Positions 1 through 7,794 of a DNA stretch of 64,000 nucleotides are shown piece after piece. The stretch's first letter is position 1. Every line of letters starts with the position of its first letter. Under the pieces are notes generated by a model that saw only the letters and a list, made by a program, of their open reading frames with translations, did no database searches and was not told the origin of the DNA. A program made the position numbers and the translations under genes. Origin of the DNA: CADEFX01 sp046154585 (GTDB lineage Bacteria > Pseudomonadota > Alphaproteobacteria > Rhizobiales > Hyphomicrobiaceae); contig JBJXDX010000038.1 of NCBI GenBank assembly GCA_046154585.1, positions 15,241 to 79,240 of the forward strand. The letters are read 5' to 3'.

Positions 1-775
1 CGAGCATGTTGGGCCCGTCGGAGGGCGCGCGGTCAGGATCCTGATGCGTCTCGATGAAAAGGCCTGCGACTCCCACGGCCACGGCCGCGCGCGCCAGCGT
101 TGGCACGAAGCGCCGGTCACCGCCGGATGAAGTGCCCTGGCCGCCCGGCTGCTGCACCGAATGCGTCGCGTCGAAGATCACCGGCGCGCCGATCTCCGCC
201 ATGATCGGCAGGGACCTCATGTCGACGACCAGCGTATTGTACCCAAAGCTTGCCCCGCGCTCCGTCACCAGCACGTTGGCGTTCCCGCTCTCCGTGATCT
301 TGGTCACCACATTCTTCATGTCCCAAGGTGCGAGGAACTGGCCCTTCTTGACCTTGATGACCTTGCCCGTCTGCGCCGCTGCCACCAGCAGGTCGGTCTG
401 GCGGCATAGGAACGCCGGGATCTGCAGCACATCCACAACCTCGGCCACCGGCGCGCACTGGCCGATCTCGTGCACGTCGGTAACGACCGGCAGCCCCAGC
501 GTGGTGCGGATTTCGTCGAAAACAGGCAGCGCACCGTCGAGACCTACGCCACGCTTGCCCGACAGCGCCGTCCTGTTGGCCTTGTCGAAGCTCGTCTTGT
601 AGACGAGCCCGACCCCAGCGCGGGCGCAGGTCTCCTTCAGCGCCGACGCCATCTCCAGCGCGTGGGTCCGCGATTCCATCTGGCAGGGGCCGGCAAATAG
701 GGCAAACCGCCGGTCGTTGGCAAACGTCACCGGTCCGGCGGATACGGCGGAGTTGGGGCGTCGGGGATCGCTCAT
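1..775 (-). CDS. kdsA: 2-dehydro-3-deoxyphosphooctonate aldolase (KDO-8-P synthase), C-terminus cut by window edge
   Basis: Condenses phosphoenolpyruvate with arabinose-5-phosphate to give KDO-8-phosphate, the cytoplasmic precursor of the lipopolysaccharide inner-core sugar KDO. The reading frame starts at ATG 775 (MSDPRRPNSAVS) and runs off the left edge after about 258 codons; the family is about 280 residues, so some 20-25 C-terminal residues are missing. Recognised features are the early FAGPCQMES block (PEP-site region), KTSFDKANR, the GLPVVTDVHE strand, the LQIPAFLCRQTDLL stretch, and DATHSVQQPGG near the end. All of these are typical of KdsA rather than of DAHP synthases. It is divergent from the DUF992 gene, with 143 bp between the two starts. 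Identification is firm; only the truncated end is unknown. Confidence 0.95.
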   Translation of the reverse strand, partial: MSDPRRPNSAVSAGPVTFANDRRFALFAGPCQMESRTHALEMASALKETCARAGVGLVYKTSFDKANRTALSGKRGVGLDGALPVFDEIRTTLGLPVVTDVHEIGQCAPVAEVVDVLQIPAFLCRQTDLLVAAAQTGKVIKVKKGQFLAPWDMKNVVTKITESGNANVLVTERGASFGYNTLVVDMRSLPIMAEIGAPVIFDATHSVQQPGGQGTSSGGDRRFVPTLARAAVAVGVAGLFIETHQDPDRAPSDGPNML

Positions 776-918
776 GCGTTGCCCTATAGCACGAGCCGCA
801 GTGCGCAATCCAATCGCGCGCCGCGCATTCCCCAGGTTGCTCACGCTCGCGGATGCAACCCGCGGCGACACCATCGCGTTGTGTCATGGAACGCGGGGGC
901 TTACTGCGGAGATGACCT

Positions 919-1425
919 ATGATCGGGCTTTGGAAGTATGGGCCTTTGATGCTGTCTCTTTGTGTGATCGGCCCTGCAGCGGTGACCGAGGCGCAGGCAC
1001 AGACGCCGCGCGGCAACCTTGGAACCTTGACCTGCACCCTGGCGGAAGACGGCGAGACGCAGAAAATGCCGCCCAGCGAGGAGCGAGCCATGCGATGCGT
1101 GTTCAAGCCTACCGAAAGCGGTGTCGAGCTGACCTACTCCGGGACCATCCGCCAAGTCGGCGCCGGCCGGGAGCTGACCGGCAAGCTGGTGATGATCTGG
1201 GTCGTCCAGGGCCCCAAGGACATAAAACTGGACCCCGGCCTCTTTGCCCAGACGTACGTCGGCGGCGGTGATATCGGCGGCGCGGACAAGGGAGCTGCTG
1301 CCAACAGCCTCGTCGGCGAGAGCAATCGCGATATCACAATGCACGCAGAGACCACCCCGGGCGCGCCGAGTGCAGGCCGCTCGATCATGACGATGGAGCT
1401 GAAGGTTCAGTCCGTTCCGGTGTGA
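919..1425 (+). CDS. DUF992 family periplasmic protein
   Basis: A 168-residue protein with a clear Sec signal peptide: a hydrophobic core after MIGLWKYG and a likely cleavage after TEAQA. The mature part begins GNLGTLTCTLAEDG and contains a second cysteine (RCVFKP), then a glycine-rich stretch YVGGGDIGGADKGAAANSLVGESN. This layout, an early GTLTC block followed by a G-rich segment ending in LVGxSN, is that of the DUF992 family common in Hyphomicrobiales; its biochemical role is not known. The two cysteines could form a disulfide in the periplasm. A GGAG ribosome site lies just upstream of ATG 919. Its 3' end overlaps the end of the convergent GFA-type gene by 19 bp. Confidence 0.8.
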   Translation: MIGLWKYGPLMLSLCVIGPAAVTEAQAQTPRGNLGTLTCTLAEDGETQKMPPSEERAMRCVFKPTESGVELTYSGTIRQVGAGRELTGKLVMIWVVQGPKDIKLDPGLFAQTYVGGGDIGGADKGAAANSLVGESNRDITMHAETTPGAPSAGRSIMTMELKVQSVPV

Positions 1426-1859
1426 TCCCGGATCGGGCCCTTCTTCACCGGCTGCGCGCCCTTCCCGGCAGTCTTCGCAAATCTCGGCAGGTCATCGTGC
1501 ACATCAAACCAGCCGACGCGCTCGCCGATGTGGGCGTGGCCCGTGGGCGGCCATTGTAAAGGCTGCTCCAATGTGCCGTGAAACAGATGCACCTCACGCG
1601 GCCAGCGTGAGCCTGCGTAGGCCATGGGTGAGCCGCAGGTCGCGCAGAAATAGCGCTTCACGCCGGGCGACGATTCGTAGATTGACGGCTCGCCCTTGAG
1701 ATAGCGGAACTGGCCGATGTCGACCCCGATGTAGGTCGCCACCGCCGACGACACCGCCCGCCGGCAGTCCTCGCAGTGACAGTGCATGACCCACTTCGGC
1801 TTGCCTTCGAACTCATACTCGATGGCGCGGCACTGGCAGCGCCCTTTGGTGACCGTCAT
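1407..1859 (-). CDS. GFA/CENP-V family zinc protein
   Basis: A 150-residue protein of the glutathione-dependent formaldehyde-activating (GFA) fold, a small zinc-binding beta structure. Zinc ligands are visible: C8 and C10 (GRCQCRAIEY), C27/C29/C32 (HCHCEDCRR), and C72/C75 (FCATCGSP). Most family members are not true formaldehyde-activating enzymes, so the substrate is unknown. I chose ATG 1859 (MTVTKGRCQC) because it puts the first cysteine pair at the usual distance from the N-terminus; an in-frame start 17 codons upstream adds a non-conserved leader. The stop overlaps the convergent DUF992 gene. Confidence 0.85.
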   Translation of the reverse strand: MTVTKGRCQCRAIEYEFEGKPKWVMHCHCEDCRRAVSSAVATYIGVDIGQFRYLKGEPSIYESSPGVKRYFCATCGSPMAYAGSRWPREVHLFHGTLEQPLQWPPTGHAHIGERVGWFDVHDDLPRFAKTAGKGAQPVKKGPIRDHTGTD

Positions 1860-1997
1860 GGGTGGCAAATCCCGTTGAGCTTGGTTTCCGGCGTCAATTA
1901 AGCGCGCCACTAGGCCCGGTCGTCAAACAATTCCGGCGTATTGGTGCACGTGCCCGTATTTCTCCCCGCCTCGTGGCCCCGTGCGATCCTTGCCGGC

Positions 1998-2459
1998 ATG
2001 AAGAACGATACGAAGAAATCGACAGCCCGGCGGCAACGTCTCGAGGCCTCAACTCTGAGGCCGGCAGCACGGGGCGCCTTTCCACAGCAGTCCTATAACC
2101 GCTCCCGCGATCTGCCGCGTCTCATCGGCCTTTGGCCGCACGAAATCGAGGATGGCAGCGAAGACGGCCGCCGGACTCTACTGGCGAAACTGCGCCGCGC
2201 GTTACGGGAGGAGCGTCGCCGCGGACTGGCCGGGCATTGGACCTACGACATCGCCCGCCATGCGGGCTTGCTGCACGCCTATCGGCACGAGTTCACTTCT
2301 CGCGGCGCGTCCCGAGCCCCATCTTCTTCGCCAGTTGCGACCGTGCAGCCGCGTAGTTCGGGGCGACCATCGGGTAGTCGTGCGGTAGATTCCACTTCGC
2401 GCGATATTCGTCGGGCGACAGCTTATAATGCGTCCGCAGATGACGCTTCAGAGATTTGA
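1998..2459 (+). CDS. conserved-looking hypothetical protein, Arg-rich, with antisense C-terminal extension
   Basis: The frame from ATG 1998 encodes 153 residues. The middle part, from DLPRLIGLWPHEI to RRGLAGHWTYDIARHAGLLHAYRHEF, looks like a genuine small cytoplasmic protein: alternating charged and hydrophobic helix, conserved-looking W and H residues, a basic central helix. From about position 2297 the frame continues as low-complexity Ser/Arg-rich sequence exactly opposite the mucR coding region and stops only at 2459. Either the gene truly overlaps mucR by 167 bp, or a stop near 2297 was lost or hidden by a frameshift. No strong Shine-Dalgarno is visible upstream. I do not know the function. 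The N-terminal 100 residues are believable, the tail is not. Confidence 0.5.
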   Translation: MKNDTKKSTARRQRLEASTLRPAARGAFPQQSYNRSRDLPRLIGLWPHEIEDGSEDGRRTLLAKLRRALREERRRGLAGHWTYDIARHAGLLHAYRHEFTSRGASRAPSSSPVATVQPRSSGRPSGSRAVDSTSRDIRRATAYNASADDASEI

Positions 2460-2700
2460 ACTTCTTGCCGTCCTCCAGGCAGACGATGTAGTCGGGCGTG
2501 ACGGATTTTTTGACAGCCACGGCCGGCTTTGACTCTTCGCGATCCGGAACCCCGCCTTGGGTTGCCACACGGCTCAGGGCATCATGCACTTCCTGGATCA
2601 GGCTTGGCAGATCCGCGACCGTAACGTTGTTCTTGCCGACATAGGCTGAGACAATTCCAGCCGTGAGCTCCACAAGTTCAGATTTTTCGTCATCGACCAT
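2293..2700 (-). CDS. mucR: MucR/Ros family zinc-finger transcriptional regulator
   Basis: A 135-residue DNA-binding regulator of the Ros/MucR family, which in Hyphomicrobiales controls exopolysaccharide, motility and cell-cycle genes by binding AT-rich promoters. The N-terminal part (VELTAGIVSAYVGKNNV, LPSLIQEVHDAL) is the oligomerisation region. The zinc finger is YIVCLEDGKKFKSLKRH followed by LRTHY, with C74, H87 and H91; the second cysteine of Ros is replaced by D77, as in many rhizobial relatives. The family tail YRAKWNLPHDYPMVAPNYA follows. ATG 2700 is the only sensible start. Upstream lies a 640-bp AT-rich region that probably holds its promoter and may be self-bound, as MucR is known to autoregulate. 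The basic C-terminus RREK is normal. Confidence 0.93.
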   Translation of the reverse strand: MVDDEKSELVELTAGIVSAYVGKNNVTVADLPSLIQEVHDALSRVATQGGVPDREESKPAVAVKKSVTPDYIVCLEDGKKFKSLKRHLRTHYKLSPDEYRAKWNLPHDYPMVAPNYAAARSQLAKKMGLGTRREK

Positions 2701-3343
2701 CAGTATTGCTCCCGGTGGCCGGCCACGCTGTCACCTCGTGATCACGGCTATGCTTTGCAACCTGCCAGAGACGCCATCCGTGGTGCGGATGATACTTGTT
2801 TATACAGAACTGCTAAGATCGCAAAAAGATGTCACCCTTGAGACAGCCAGTCTCGATGCCTTCACTTTCTTGGTTATCCTCAACTAAATCTACCAAAACG
2901 ATGATTTTTCCAATCCACCCGTCTCGGGATGAACAGTTGGGGATCTTGGCCCCTAAGCAATGCTTTCAACGGGAAAAGCGACACTCTGTCAACAGCTCTG
3001 GACGATTGCAAATATTGCAACGCATGATCATATAACTGCAAACTGAAATCGATCCGAGTAGATCACGATAGGCCACGACAGAGCATGCCTGGTGAAATAA
3101 ATTATTCTAAGTACTTGATTTTTACACCATTAAAACAACAGGGCGTTTTCAGGACACGTTGATCGCCATTGCTGAATCATTACATAGTATTAATCATATT
3201 TCGCCTCCCAAAACGTCGCGTTGCCGGTAGCTATGCATCCATGACACTGGCCCTGCACGAGCGGCTGGGGCAAAGTGCGTCATGATCAGCTTACGAGGCG
3301 AGCCGTCGTTGGGCGGGAGCGCCCTTTCACACGGAGAGAGACC
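2701..3343. promoter_or_regulatory. AT-rich non-coding region between mucR and msrB
   Basis: About 640 bp between the divergent mucR and msrB genes with no convincing gene. The part from about 2800 to 3210 is markedly AT-richer than the rest of the window, with runs such as AATAAATTATTCTAAG and TTAATCATATTTC. Short open frames here lack ribosome sites and protein-like composition. The likely content is promoters for mucR (leftward) and msrB (rightward). MucR proteins bind AT-rich DNA, so the region is a plausible autoregulatory target, but I cannot point to a specific operator. Confidence 0.5.
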
Positions 3344-3763
3344 ATGGCCGAGGAGAAGCCAGCGACAGCGATTGGTGCAGGCAAGAACGACGCGGAACTG
3401 CGCCGGACACTCACCCCCGAACAGTACCGGATCACCCAGCAACACGGCACCGAACGCGCGTTCACCCACCCCTACAACAACGAGAAGCGCGATGGCACGT
3501 TCGCCTGCGTGGTCTGCGGCGAACCGTTGTTTACCTCACAATCGAAATTCGATTCTGGATCGGGATGGCCGAGCTTCTACCAGCCCACGAGCGACGAGGT
3601 TGTGAGCGAGATCGAGGATACCTCGCACTTCATGCGGCGGACCGAGGTTCGCTGCGCGCGCTGTGAGGCGCATCTCGGGCACGTATTCCCCGACGGTCCG
3701 CAGCCGACCGGCCTGCGCTACTGCATCAACGGCGCGGCGCTCAAATTCGAGAAGAAAGGCTGA
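3344..3763 (+). CDS. msrB: peptide-methionine (R)-S-oxide reductase MsrB
   Basis: Reduces the R-epimer of methionine sulfoxide in proteins, using thioredoxin, as part of oxidative-damage repair. ATG 3344 (MAEEKPATAIG) gives 139 residues and is preceded by GGAGAGAG; an in-frame upstream start at 3275 would add a non-conserved leader. Both structural zinc CxxC pairs are present (C55/C58 in FACVVCGEP, C104/C107 in RCARCEAHLGH), with the GSGWPSFYQP loop, HVFPDGP and the catalytic cysteine C127 in RYCINGAALKF. It stands alone, 78 bp before the peptidase gene. Confidence 0.95.
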   Translation: MAEEKPATAIGAGKNDAELRRTLTPEQYRITQQHGTERAFTHPYNNEKRDGTFACVVCGEPLFTSQSKFDSGSGWPSFYQPTSDEVVSEIEDTSHFMRRTEVRCARCEAHLGHVFPDGPQPTGLRYCINGAALKFEKKG

Positions 3764-3841
3764 GTTGTCTGCGAGAGACCCGTATCGCGGGCCCGAACGC
3801 CTGAACTCGCCTGCCTATTGTCGTGAGTGGAGATTTTTCTC

Positions 3842-5950
3842 ATGCATGGTTTTGTTAAGTCCCCGAACGCGATTGTCGCACCGGTCGCGGAGCGGCGCCC
3901 CGTCACCACGACGCATCACGGCATCGAGCTCGTCGACGACTACGCATGGCTGCGCGCCTCCAACTGGCAGGACGTCATGCGCGACCCCGCGCTGCTGGAT
4001 CCCGAAATCCGCGCGCACCTGGACGCCGAGAACGCCCACACGGCCGCCCAGCTCGCCGACACGCAGGACCTGCAGGAGGTTCTGTTCGCCGAGATGAGGG
4101 GCCGCATCAAGGAGGACGACAGCTCCGTCCCGTCACCGGACGGGCCGTTCGAGTACTACTCGAGCTTCATCACGGGTGGACAATATCCCCGCTTCGCACG
4201 GCGGCCCCGTGGCGGCACGGTTGAGACCATCTTGCTCGACGGTAACCAGGAGGCGCTCGGTAAGCCCTACTGGCAGCTGGGCGCTGCGGCCCACTCCGAC
4301 GACCACCGGCTCCTCGCCTACGCAGTCGACGAGAAGGGCAGCGAGCTCTTCACCATCCGCTTTCGCGATCTCGAAACCGGACTCGATCTTCCCGACGCCA
4401 TTCCCGACACCCGCAGCTCGGTCGTCTGGGCGCGGGACAACCGCACGCTGTTCTACGTGCGCCTCGACGCCAATCATCGTCCCCTCTACGTCTATCGCCA
4501 CGTCATCGGCACGCCGGTCGAGGACGACGTCCTCGTCTACGAGGAAAAGGACACCGGCTACTATGTCGGCGTCGGCCAGACGCAGTCGGGCCGCTTCGTC
4601 CAGATCGATGCCCACGACCACCAGACCAACGAGGTCTATCTGATCGACGCCCATGCGCCCGCCGGCCCGATGCGGCTCGTCTCCCCGCGCCGCCATGGTC
4701 ATGAGTACCAGGTTGAACATCAAGGCGAGCGTCTGATCATCACCACCAACTCCGGCGGCGCCGAGGACTTCCGCATCTGCGAGACGCCCCTCGACGCTCT
4801 CGGCGAGGACAACTGGCGCGAGATCGTGCCCCACAAGCCGGGCCGCCTCATCATCGAGACGGTGGCTCTGCGCGATCACATGGCGCGTTTCGAGCGCGAG
4901 GACAGCCTCCCGCGCATTATCATCACGCGCTTCGCCGATGGCATCGAGCATGCCATCGCCTTTGACGAGGAAGCCTATTCCCTCAGCATGTCGGCCGGCT
5001 ACGAGTTCGACACGACAAGCCTGCGTTTCAGCTATTCGTCCATGACCACCCCAACGCAGGTCTACGACTACGACATGGAGACGCGCGAGCGCACCCTGCG
5101 CAAGACGCAGGAGGTTCCGAGCGGCCACGATCCCGCCGACTACGTGACGCGGCGCATCCAGGCGCCGGCACCCGACGGCGAACTGGTCCCGGTCTCGATC
5201 CTCTACCGTAAGGGCACGCCGCTCGACGGCACGGCACCGTTGTTTCTATATGGGTATGGCGCCTACGGCATTCCGATCCCCGCAAGTTTCTCGACCACGC
5301 GGCTGTCGCTGGTCGATCGCGGCTTCGTCTACGCCATCGCCCACATCCGCGGCGGCAAGGACAAGGGCTATCGCTGGTATACCGAGGGCAAGCTGAAGAA
5401 AAAGGTCAACACCTTCACCGACTTCATTGCCGCGGGCGAGCACCTTGTGAAGCTCGGTTACGCCAGTCGCGGCCGCATCGTCGCCAACGGCGGTTCGGCC
5501 GGGGGCATGCTGATGGGCGTCATCACCAACATGGCGCCAAGCCTGTTCCTCGGCATCATCGCCGACGTGCCCTTCGTGGACGTTCTCAACACCATGCGCG
5601 ACGACACGCTGCCGCTCACACCGCCCGAGTGGCCTGAGTGGGGCAATCCAATCGCCTCACGCGAGGACTTCCAAACCATCCTCTCATATTCGCCCTACGA
5701 GAACGTCGAGCGGAAACCCTACCCGCACATCTTCGCCTACGGCGGCCTCACCGATCCGCGCGTGACCTACTGGGAACCGGCGAAGTGGATCGCCCGCCTG
5801 CGCGAGCGCAACACCAGCCCAAACCTCATCTTGCTCAAGACCAACATGGAGGCCGGTCACGGCGGAGCCTCCGGACGCTTCGAGCAGCTGAAGGAGATTG
5901 CGCTCGATTACGCATTTGCGCTGCGGGTCGCAGGCCGCGCCGGAATATAG
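3842..5950 (+). CDS. ptrB: oligopeptidase B (S9 family serine peptidase)
   Basis: A 702-residue prolyl-oligopeptidase-family enzyme that cleaves short peptides after Arg or Lys, normally in the cytoplasm. The N-terminal part is the beta-propeller that filters substrates by size (DDYAWLRASNWQDVM at the start). The C-terminal alpha/beta-hydrolase domain carries the catalytic Ser552 in NGGSAGGMLMG, Asp638 in GGLTDPRVTYWEPAKW and His673 in EAGHGGASGRF; these contexts match oligopeptidase B more closely than prolyl oligopeptidase. ATG 3842 has a GGAG about 8 bases upstream; a GTG five codons earlier is possible but less well placed. Length fits the family (about 690-720). Confidence 0.93.
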   Translation: MHGFVKSPNAIVAPVAERRPVTTTHHGIELVDDYAWLRASNWQDVMRDPALLDPEIRAHLDAENAHTAAQLADTQDLQEVLFAEMRGRIKEDDSSVPSPDGPFEYYSSFITGGQYPRFARRPRGGTVETILLDGNQEALGKPYWQLGAAAHSDDHRLLAYAVDEKGSELFTIRFRDLETGLDLPDAIPDTRSSVVWARDNRTLFYVRLDANHRPLYVYRHVIGTPVEDDVLVYEEKDTGYYVGVGQTQSGRFVQIDAHDHQTNEVYLIDAHAPAGPMRLVSPRRHGHEYQVEHQGERLIITTNSGGAEDFRICETPLDALGEDNWREIVPHKPGRLIIETVALRDHMARFEREDSLPRIIITRFADGIEHAIAFDEEAYSLSMSAGYEFDTTSLRFSYSSMTTPTQVYDYDMETRERTLRKTQEVPSGHDPADYVTRRIQAPAPDGELVPVSILYRKGTPLDGTAPLFLYGYGAYGIPIPASFSTTRLSLVDRGFVYAIAHIRGGKDKGYRWYTEGKLKKKVNTFTDFIAAGEHLVKLGYASRGRIVANGGSAGGMLMGVITNMAPSLFLGIIADVPFVDVLNTMRDDTLPLTPPEWPEWGNPIASREDFQTILSYSPYENVERKPYPHIFAYGGLTDPRVTYWEPAKWIARLRERNTSPNLILLKTNMEAGHGGASGRFEQLKEIALDYAFALRVAGRAGI

Positions 5951-6037
5951 GGCCGGCGTCCACCCCTTGCGATCCGGCATAGGACGGCGCAATGTTGTGT
6001 CCAATCCCACGCACAGGCGAAACGAGGAGACGTCGCC

Positions 6038-6586
6038 ATGGCCTACACGCTGGAAGCGTTCTGCAAGGACTGCCACACGGTCCTGAAGTCCGAAAAAGGT
6101 CCGGGCGGCCGCGAAAAGATTCGCGACCTGATTGAGAAAATGCTGACCAACAAGGAGTTCGTCGCCAAGCATCTCGGCCCGCAGGTGAAGGCCGGCCGCG
6201 AGACGCTCTACGAGGATCCCGAGCTCAAGTTCTGCGTGCTGGCCCACGTCGACCGCAGCGGCCGCTCCTCGCAGCCGCATGACCATGGCCGTTCATGGGC
6301 CGTCTATGGTCAGGCCATTGGCTGGTCGGAGATGAGCATGTGGAAGCGCAAGAGCGGTGGCACCGGCGCCGGCCCGGCTGAGCTCGAAAAAGTCGACACG
6401 TTCCGCCTCAATCCCGGTCAGGCCGGCATCTTCGACATCGGCGCCATCCACGGCGTGGACCGCTCGGAAGGAGACTGCTGCTTCATCCGCGTCACCGGCG
6501 AGGACCTCGAGGTCGTGCCGCGCCTGAAATATGACCTGGGCAGCAAACAGGCCATTACCATCGAAAGCGCCGGCGTCAGCGGCTGA
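6038..6586 (+). CDS. cupin-fold protein, cysteine-dioxygenase-like
   Basis: A 182-residue predicted cytoplasmic protein. The central part has a cupin-like metal site: PHDHGRSWAVYGQAIGW supplies two histidines, followed by E in WSEMSMW, and a later IHGVDRS supplies a third histidine, the usual arrangement in cysteine-dioxygenase-like and related single-domain cupins. A short helical N-terminal region (MAYTLEAFCKDCHTVLKS) precedes the barrel. ATG 6038 follows a GAGGAGA site. It is a single gene after ptrB, 87 bp away, and convergent with the SDR gene. Substrate unknown; an iron-dependent dioxygenase or a non-enzymatic metal-binding cupin are both possible. Confidence 0.7.
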   Translation: MAYTLEAFCKDCHTVLKSEKGPGGREKIRDLIEKMLTNKEFVAKHLGPQVKAGRETLYEDPELKFCVLAHVDRSGRSSQPHDHGRSWAVYGQAIGWSEMSMWKRKSGGTGAGPAELEKVDTFRLNPGQAGIFDIGAIHGVDRSEGDCCFIRVTGEDLEVVPRLKYDLGSKQAITIESAGVSG

Positions 6587-6653
6587 ACGTCTTGATTGAA
6601 CGTTGCAACACCGGTGCGCAAATGTGCAAGCGTTCGGCGAGTGGCCCCGGAGA

Positions 6654-7421
6654 TCAGATGGTCCGGAAGCCGCCATCGGCCATGATGATGCCGCCAGTAA
6701 CGTAAGCGGACATATCCGAGGCGAGGAAAACCGCCGGCCCCGCGATGTCCTCAGGCTTGCCAGGGCGGTTCAACGGCGTGTGGCGCATGACGGCCGCCAC
6801 CATGTCGGGATTTTTGGCGCGCGCCTCGGCATTGATCGCGGTCTCGATAAGCCCCGGACCGATGGCGTTGACGCGCACGCTGTCCTTGCCGAGTTCCGCC
6901 GCCAGCGCGCGCGTGAAACCGAGCACGCCGTGCTTCGATGTCGTATACGCGGCCGAGTTCGGCCAGCTCACGTGCACGAACGACTGGATTGACCCGAGGT
7001 TGACGATCCGCCCTTTGGTCGCGCGAAGCTGATCGAGAAAGGCGTGCGTCACATTGAACATACCGGCCAGGTTGACCGAGAGAATATCGTCCCAGTCTTT
7101 GGCGACGGCAGCGGCGTCGCCCGTGATGGGAGTGCGGCGGTTGATGCCCGCGTTGTTGACCAGAATCGAGATCTTTCCGTTCTTGCCCACCTCGGCAGCC
7201 ACGGCTTTGCACGCGCCGCGATCCGTCACGTCCAGTTTGATCGCCGACGCCTTGCCGCCTGCCGCCGTGACGCGCTTCACGGTCTCGTTCGCGCCGTCGA
7301 GATTGGCATCGAGAACGACGACGCGCGCGCCCTCCCTGGCGTAGGCCTGGCATATGCCCTGTCCGATGCCCGAGCCGCCACCGGTGACGGCTGCAACATG
7401 TCCGTCGAGAAGTCCTGCCAT
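6654..7421 (-). CDS. SDR family NAD(P)-dependent oxidoreductase
   Basis: A 255-residue classical short-chain dehydrogenase/reductase. The Rossmann cofactor motif TGGGSGIG lies at residues 13-20, LVNNAGINR at 88-95, the catalytic Ser144 in NLGSIQS, and Tyr159/Lys163 in AAYTTSKHG; the C-terminus YVTGGIIMADGGFRTI is the usual FabG-like ending. Asp at the end of beta-2 (VVLDAN) favours NAD over NADP. ATG 7421 sits 5 bases after GGAGGAAAC; the longer open frame upstream is not needed. Substrate cannot be deduced; neighbours do not suggest a pathway. Confidence 0.9.
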   Translation of the reverse strand: MAGLLDGHVAAVTGGGSGIGQGICQAYAREGARVVVLDANLDGANETVKRVTAAGGKASAIKLDVTDRGACKAVAAEVGKNGKISILVNNAGINRRTPITGDAAAVAKDWDDILSVNLAGMFNVTHAFLDQLRATKGRIVNLGSIQSFVHVSWPNSAAYTTSKHGVLGFTRALAAELGKDSVRVNAIGPGLIETAINAEARAKNPDMVAAVMRHTPLNRPGKPEDIAGPAVFLASDMSAYVTGGIIMADGGFRTI

Positions 7422-7551
7422 GGGTTTCCTCCTGTTAGTTCTTGAAGCGTGGAAAATCCAAGGGAAGACCATTTCCCAACGGTCGCCATCGCGCAAGCAC
7501 GGGCAGACGCCAATGATACTAAAGCCCACGAACACCACCAACCACGGCGCT

Positions 7552-7568
7552 GAACGCGGACCGCGTTC
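7552..7568. repeat. perfect 8+1+8 bp palindrome
   Basis: GAACGCGGaCCGCGTTC, a perfect inverted repeat with a single central base, between the SDR gene and the 28-codon micro-ORF. It has no T-tract on either side, so it is not an obvious intrinsic terminator; an operator or the end of the micro-ORF transcript are possible. Confidence 0.45.
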
Positions 7569-7593
7569 GTCGAGGGATGTCTGGTGACGTCCT

Positions 7594-7680
7594 CTAAGGG
7601 ACCATACTGAGGATCATCGTCGCCCCGACACAGAACAGAACGCTTGCAATCAGGTAGATCAACGCCACGTCACGCGCCAT
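7594..7680 (-). CDS. putative 28-residue membrane micropeptide
   Basis: An open frame from ATG 7680 to TAG 7594 reads MARDVALIYLIASV followed by LFCVGATMILSMVP. It has one hydrophobic stretch of about 20 residues after a short charged start, typical of single-span small membrane proteins. On the coding strand a GGGGAGAG sequence lies 4-5 bases before the ATG, an unusually good ribosome site for a chance frame. Two short perfect palindromes lie on either side (7552-7568 and 7701-7717). It is too short for most gene finders. I do not recognise a family; the support is the ribosome site plus the membrane-like composition. Confidence 0.5.
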   Translation of the reverse strand: MARDVALIYLIASVLFCVGATMILSMVP

Positions 7681-7700
7681 AACACTCTCCCCGCCAGAGA

Positions 7701-7717
7701 GCTGCTGGACCAGCAGC
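7701..7717. repeat. perfect 8+1+8 bp palindrome upstream of the micro-ORF
   Basis: GCTGCTGGaCCAGCAGC, perfect around one central base, 21 bp upstream of the micro-ORF start on the minus strand and 78 bp after the stop of the lipoprotein operon. It could be an operator or a 5' leader hairpin; no T-tract follows, so it is a poor terminator. Confidence 0.45.
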
Positions 7718-7794
7718 ATCCTCAGCATACGCGCAATCGAACGCTGCGCGCAACGGTAGGGCTGGTGCCTGTGGGCTGCGGCGGGCCTCGGCCG

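Noticed and set aside
4133..5128. Open frame of about 331 codons on the minus strand inside ptrB
   Set aside because: Shadow of the oligopeptidase gene; no ribosome site and Ala/Val/Asp-biased composition.
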